Source: Takakia lepidozioides (lineage: Eukaryota > Streptophyta > Takakiopsida > Takakiales > Takakiaceae). Taken from it: a DNA stretch of 64,000 bases. The translations under genes and the position numbers were made by a program. Positions 59,783 to 64,000 of this stretch are shown here, one piece after another; the first letter of the stretch is position 1; each line of letters starts with the position of its first letter. Location: the NCBI GenBank assembly GCA_030704615.1, contig CM060732.1, positions 71,219,053 through 71,283,052 of the forward strand, read 5' to 3'. Under the pieces are notes generated by a model, which made no database searches, had not been told where the DNA came from, and saw nothing but the letters and a program-made list of their open reading frames with translations.

Positions 59783-62692
59783 TTACCAGTAATCCCCACA
59801 AGAACAAACCCCATCTTGGAAGTGGTGAAAGCGATTGGCATCTCGTACAACAACTATTCGCCCAACAATCTTTGAGATAAACTTGGTGGCAGTGTGGCAG
59901 TCACCACACACTCGAAGGTTTTTTATAATGCGGATAGGTGCCCCAGGGGGTGTGCTGATGAGCCCAAAAGCAATGGCCAGCTTCTCACTGTGCCGGCAAA
60001 GAGAAAGTTCCTTTTGCTCATCCTCCACATCATGCAAAACATAGCGTGTGTCAGGCACATACCCAGCCTCCTTCATCCATCCAGACAATCTCTCCAACTC
60101 AGCATGGATCTTATCAATTTGGGGATGAGATTTGTCCTCAACAACGAATGTATGCACCTGATGGTTGACCTCTATAGAGCTAAACCCTGGCTCCTTTCTG
60201 ACACCTCTGTCCTCCATCATTTTCCTCACCCTTGCTGCATCATCCCACCTGCCAGCTGCAGCATAGATGTTTGATAGCAGCACATAAGCCCCAGCGTGTT
60301 GGGGATCCCCCTCAAGTAGGCCTTTAGCTGCACACTCTGCTAGCTCCACATTGCCATATATTCTACAGGAACCAAGCAAGGCACCCCAAACCGAAGCATC
60401 TGGTTCACTTGGCATTTTGTTAATGAAGTCCTCTGCCTCATCCAATCTCCCTGCCCGGCCAAGAAGGTCAACCATGCAGCCAAAATGCTCCCCTGTAGGA
60501 GTGAGGCCATGATCTTGACTCATGGACTCATAATAGTGACAGCCTTCATCCACTAGGCCTACGTGGCTACATGCAGAGAGAAGAGAGGTAAAGATGGTAT
60601 TATCTGGCTTCAAGCCTTGCTGTTGCATTTGTTCAAATAGTTGGATAGCCAACCTGCCAAACCCATGCTGAGCATATCCTGCAACCATGGAGCTCCATGA
60701 GACCACATCCTGTTGCGGCATACTATCGAACAGGTGACGCGCTTCCTTTACACTCCCGCATTTGGCATACATGTCGACCAGAGTATTCTCCAGAATAATA
60801 TCTAGCACAACTCCACTTTTGGTGATGTCAGCATGGACCTGCTTGCCGTTCTCCAATGCTCCTAGGCTGGCACATGCATTGAGAACGCAAGAGAACGTGA
60901 CCCTGTCGGGTGTCACTCCTTCCCGTTGCATTTGCTCATAAATCTTGAAGGACTCAGTACCACACCCATGCTGAGCATATGCTGCAATGATAGCACTCCA
61001 TGAGACCACATCGCGTTCAGCCATATTTTCAAACACTTGCCGAGCATCCTTCAAGCTCCCACATTTGGTATACATGTCGATAAGGGCATTGTCCAAATTT
61101 ATATATGATGCAATTCCAGCTTTCATGATGTCAGCGTGGACCTCTTTGCCCTTTTTCAGGGCTCCTAGGCTGGCACATGCATTGAGAACAGAAATGAATG
61201 TGACCCTGTTGGGTGTCACATGATCCATTTGCATTTGCTCGTAGATCTTCAAGGCCTCCCTACCACACCCATGCTGAGCATATCCTGCGATCATTGCACT
61301 CCATGAGACCACGTCCCGTTTGTTCATGTTGTCAAACACGTGCTGCGCATCCTTCATGCTTCCACATTTGGCATACATGTTAACAAGGGTATTCTCCAAA
61401 TAAAGATATGACGCAATTCCAGCTGTCATAATGTCAGCATGGACCTCTTTGCCCTTGTCCAGGGCTCCTAGTTTGGCACACGCATTGAGAATGCAAATGA
61501 ATGTGACCCGGTCAGGCATGACCCCCTCCTGCTGCATTTGCTCATAGATCTTGAAAGCCGCCCTATCACACCTCTGCTGAGCATATCCAACAAGCATTGC
61601 ACTCCATGAGACCACATCTCGTTTAGCCATACTGTCAAACATTTGACATGCATCCTTCATGCTCCCACATTTGGCATACATGTTGACAAGGGCATTCTCC
61701 AGAATGATATCTGGCACAATTCCTGCTCTGATAATGTCAGAATGGACCCGTTTGCCCTTTTCCAGGGCTCCTAGGCTGGCACAAGCATTGAGAACACAAG
61801 TGAACATGACCCTATCAATTATGACCCCTTCCCGTTGCATTTGTTCATAGATTTTGAATGCCTCCTCAGCATGCCCATGCTTGGCATATCCTGCCATCAT
61901 CATAGTCCATGTAAAGATATCTCGTTCTGGCATTTTGTCAAACACTTGGCGTGCATCCACAACATTCCCACACTTGGCATACATGTTGATAAGGGTGTTG
62001 AGTAGAAAGGCATTTGGCTTGAATCCACTCCGGATAATATGGGCGTGCACCTGCTTTCCCCCGGCTAAAAGTTTCATGTTCATGCACTCCTGCAAGAGAC
62101 AGATATAAGTAGGGGGGTCTAGATGAATGCCTTGCTGGAGTAAAATGTTTAGCGCCTCTTTCAGACGTCCTGCCTTACATAGTGTCCTCACATACCCACA
62201 AGTGCCCTGAGAGTCCTTATTGACTCCATCTCTTGGGTCTTGTCTAAAAGCAGTGGAGGTGCTACCCCTGCCACCAGCCTGATGGCAAACAAACAGCTGG
62301 GCTTGATTCAATCCTGACACCCTGCACGTATCCTCATATATTAATTACACGCATATCTCCAAGCTCCTAGATATTTACAAGAAATATTAATATATGACGA
62401 TGGCATCTTGCTAAATACTAACCAGGTTTAAAAACTACTGAAGTCAATCAAAATAAGCTGTACCGATCTTATCTGTTTGTGTTGGAGCCATTGAATCATC
62501 ATCAAAACCTTACCTATTGAATTCTCGGCCTGGATCTCCTCGGTGTGCATTGACATTAGCACTATCACTGGATTGTGCTAGACCTTGTATCATGGCAGCT
62601 AGCTCAGCTTTCACCCAAGGTGGGTTCAACCAATTGTCAATACAAAGGACCTCCTTTGTGTGCTTCCGTCTGTCTGGTGACCTTGAAATTTT
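59783..62692 (-). CDS. PPR-DYW organellar RNA-editing factor with PDF-like 5' exon
   Basis: The main exon (62321-59783) encodes about 845 residues. An upstream exon (62692-62514) ends AATAG|GTAAGG and joins in phase through acceptor GTGCAG|G at 62321. Five near-identical P-L-S triplets of about 101 residues (for example KQVHAHIIRSGFKPNAFLLN, LINMYAKCGNVVDARQVFD) precede E1/E2 (ALLGSCRIYGNVELAE, AYVLLSNIYAAAGRWDDAAR) and a complete DYW domain: PG box near RKEPGFSSIEV, zinc and catalytic residues HSE (about 777) and CGDC (about 805), and the end CSCGDYW. This is a predicted C-to-U deaminase recognising organelle transcripts. The upstream exon encodes SPDRRKHTKE and NWLNPPWVKAEL, the second half of an OSB-type PDF motif. 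No in-frame ATG precedes codon 78 of the main exon, so the true start lies in or before the upstream exon; exon 1 was not found. Confidence 0.9.
62514..62692 (-). other. PDF-motif second-half exon of the DYW gene
   Basis: A 179-bp exon (59 codons plus two bases), preceded by TTTTCACAG and followed by GTAAGG. Its product (KISRSPDRRKHTKEV, then CIDNWLNPPWVKAEL) aligns with the second exons of the pseudogene copies (GPDSKHN.., LWINSYKNPAWVDGQL). All begin in phase 0 after an intron placed following WWDNRxxK in the copies. The first half of the motif was not found within 1.3 kb upstream. Confidence 0.65.
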
Positions 62693-62699
62693 CTGTGAA

Positions 62700-63960
62700 A
62701 ACCACAAGTGCCCAGCTGAGCCATAGCTTGATGAAAGACCAGGCCACCATCAAGCATGTTTGACATAACAGAGAGCAACCTTGGAAAACCTTTCGAATTC
62801 TAACGTTAAAGCTTTAGCAGCTATTGATTGCCTGAATCTATTCCAGAATGCCATTACAGGCATTCAACAGAATCTTTCTCTCTCTTGCCCCTCTGTCTGT
62901 AAGCCCTGCCCTTCTCAAGAACAGTGTTGCTGTCAGAGCGTCACCCTGTCATCACTCTCAGCCTCAGAGGGAAACTTGGTGAGCAATTCCCAAAAACACT
63001 GGATTCTGCAGGAATTTGTGGTCACAGCCCAGGCGTGATGACGACCCCCTGGGATGATTATGAATGTGGGAGGTCACAGAGACTTGCCCATAAGGATCTT
63101 GCCAGGTTTCAGGCCATGTATCAAGGTACTTAGTAAGGGTCCGGTGGTGGTTCATCTGCATCCGTCTTCCCGCTGAGCATCTCTCAACTAAATTGTTCAG
63201 TGCATTCAGATTGATAGCGATGCTCCCTCTCTCGCTCATGCAATGAATGGAAAGAACAACTGTTTGTAAAAATGTTCGGATATACTTCAGGAGCACTGCG
63301 GAAGCTGAGGGAAGGAGGACAAAAGTTGGCAATTAACACACAATCCTCTCCAGCTCTTGTAATATTCAACGTAATGGGTGTAATTTCTTCTGCAAATGGT
63401 CAATGCAACCTCCTTCGCTCATATAAATACAACTTAGAACCCAAGAAAATGGCCCAAAGAGTTACATGTGCGTACCCGCCTTCGATTTCTCTGGAGGCCG
63501 GGGAGGTGTCATTTCCATCCCTCGCACGGATCCCCTCCCCATAAGCACCCCGGAGGATACCCATTGCAGGTCCACATTCTGACCCGAGAATCTGCTGCAT
63601 AATGTAAGCCCTTCCCTCCCCTCACCGCACGGAGACCACGGAGACCACGGAGACCACATGGCGTCGCTTACTGACGGCCTCCCCGCGCTCTCATGCAAGA
63701 CGAAGCATAAAGCCCGTTCCAGCTCTGCCCCTGTTCACACAGGCCAGCCCGATTAACGAACCTCCGGATGTATGAAAATGAGCTGCATCCGTCTGCCCGA
63801 CGTTCATCCAACTCTGGCTCTGGCTACTGACATTATCAGTAGCCCGCACTGCCATTATTACCAGCCCAGCTGTACTGTACACTCGATATTATACATGTAT
63901 TCGTATATTTATCTACCAACGTATACCTCGATATGTTCGTGTACATAGGCAGGTACACAT
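62700..63960. other. Upstream region of the PPR-DYW gene
   Basis: No exon with the expected WWDNR half-motif was found. A TATTTATA sequence on the minus strand (about 63421-63428) could be a TATA box. A short GGAGACCAC triplet repeat lies near 63630-63658. Otherwise nothing is recognised. Confidence 0.4.
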
Positions 63961-63963
63961 ATG

Positions 63964-64000
63964 CTATCTGGCGAAAATTTCGGTAATTTTAAAAAATGGA
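63964..64000 (+). repeat. Head of a third hairpin-headed element, cut by the window end
   Basis: CTATCTGGCGAAAATTTCGG resembles the heads at 45427 and 54240. Only the first 30 or so bases are in the window. Confidence 0.4.

Overview
The window looks like nuclear DNA of a land plant, probably a seed-free vascular plant or other lineage rich in organellar RNA editing. The reasons are a VNS-type NAC transcription factor, an intact DYW-type pentatricopeptide (PPR) editing factor beside several decayed paralogues, genes with short GT-AG introns, short CCCTAAA telomere-like runs, and abundant LINE and tRNA-derived SINE debris. The species cannot be fixed from sequence alone.

Layout. 1-6.4 kb is a nest of transposons: LINE 3' fragments, an 894-bp piggyBac-type MITE inserted precisely into one of them, and a larger piggyBac-like element with a transposase broken by two frameshifts and a pair of tRNA-like modules. 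6.4-28 kb is gene-poor: dispersed pyrimidine-rich repeats, a 346-bp tandem duplication, SINE heads, a CpG/GC-rich stretch (about 17.6-20.9 kb) and a 1.3-kb element with long inverted arms (24.5-25.8 kb). 29.2-30.6 kb is a complete three-exon NAC gene. 33.8-35.3 kb is a head-to-tail pair of LINE 3' ends.

36.7-43.8 kb is a cluster of duplicated PPR genes, mostly pseudogenes. Their 5' exons encode a split OSB-like PDF motif (DPSQWWDNR...PDSKHK...NPAWV). The last member has a 446-codon PPR frame that ends within the E region. 48.2-50.7 kb is a five-exon LRR gene resembling STK11IP/LIP1. It is convergent with a gene of about 16 recognised exons (58.9-52.5 kb, minus strand) for a helical-repeat plus WD40 protein, one of whose introns carries 28 codons of organelle/bacterial-type ribosomal protein L2. 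59.8-62.7 kb (minus strand) is the intact PPR-DYW gene, whose upstream exon also carries the second half of the PDF motif.

The apparent genes do not form an operon or single pathway. The most unusual theme is the repeated association of an OSB/PDF-type single-stranded DNA-binding motif with PPR-DYW editing factors, seen in one intact and several decaying copies.
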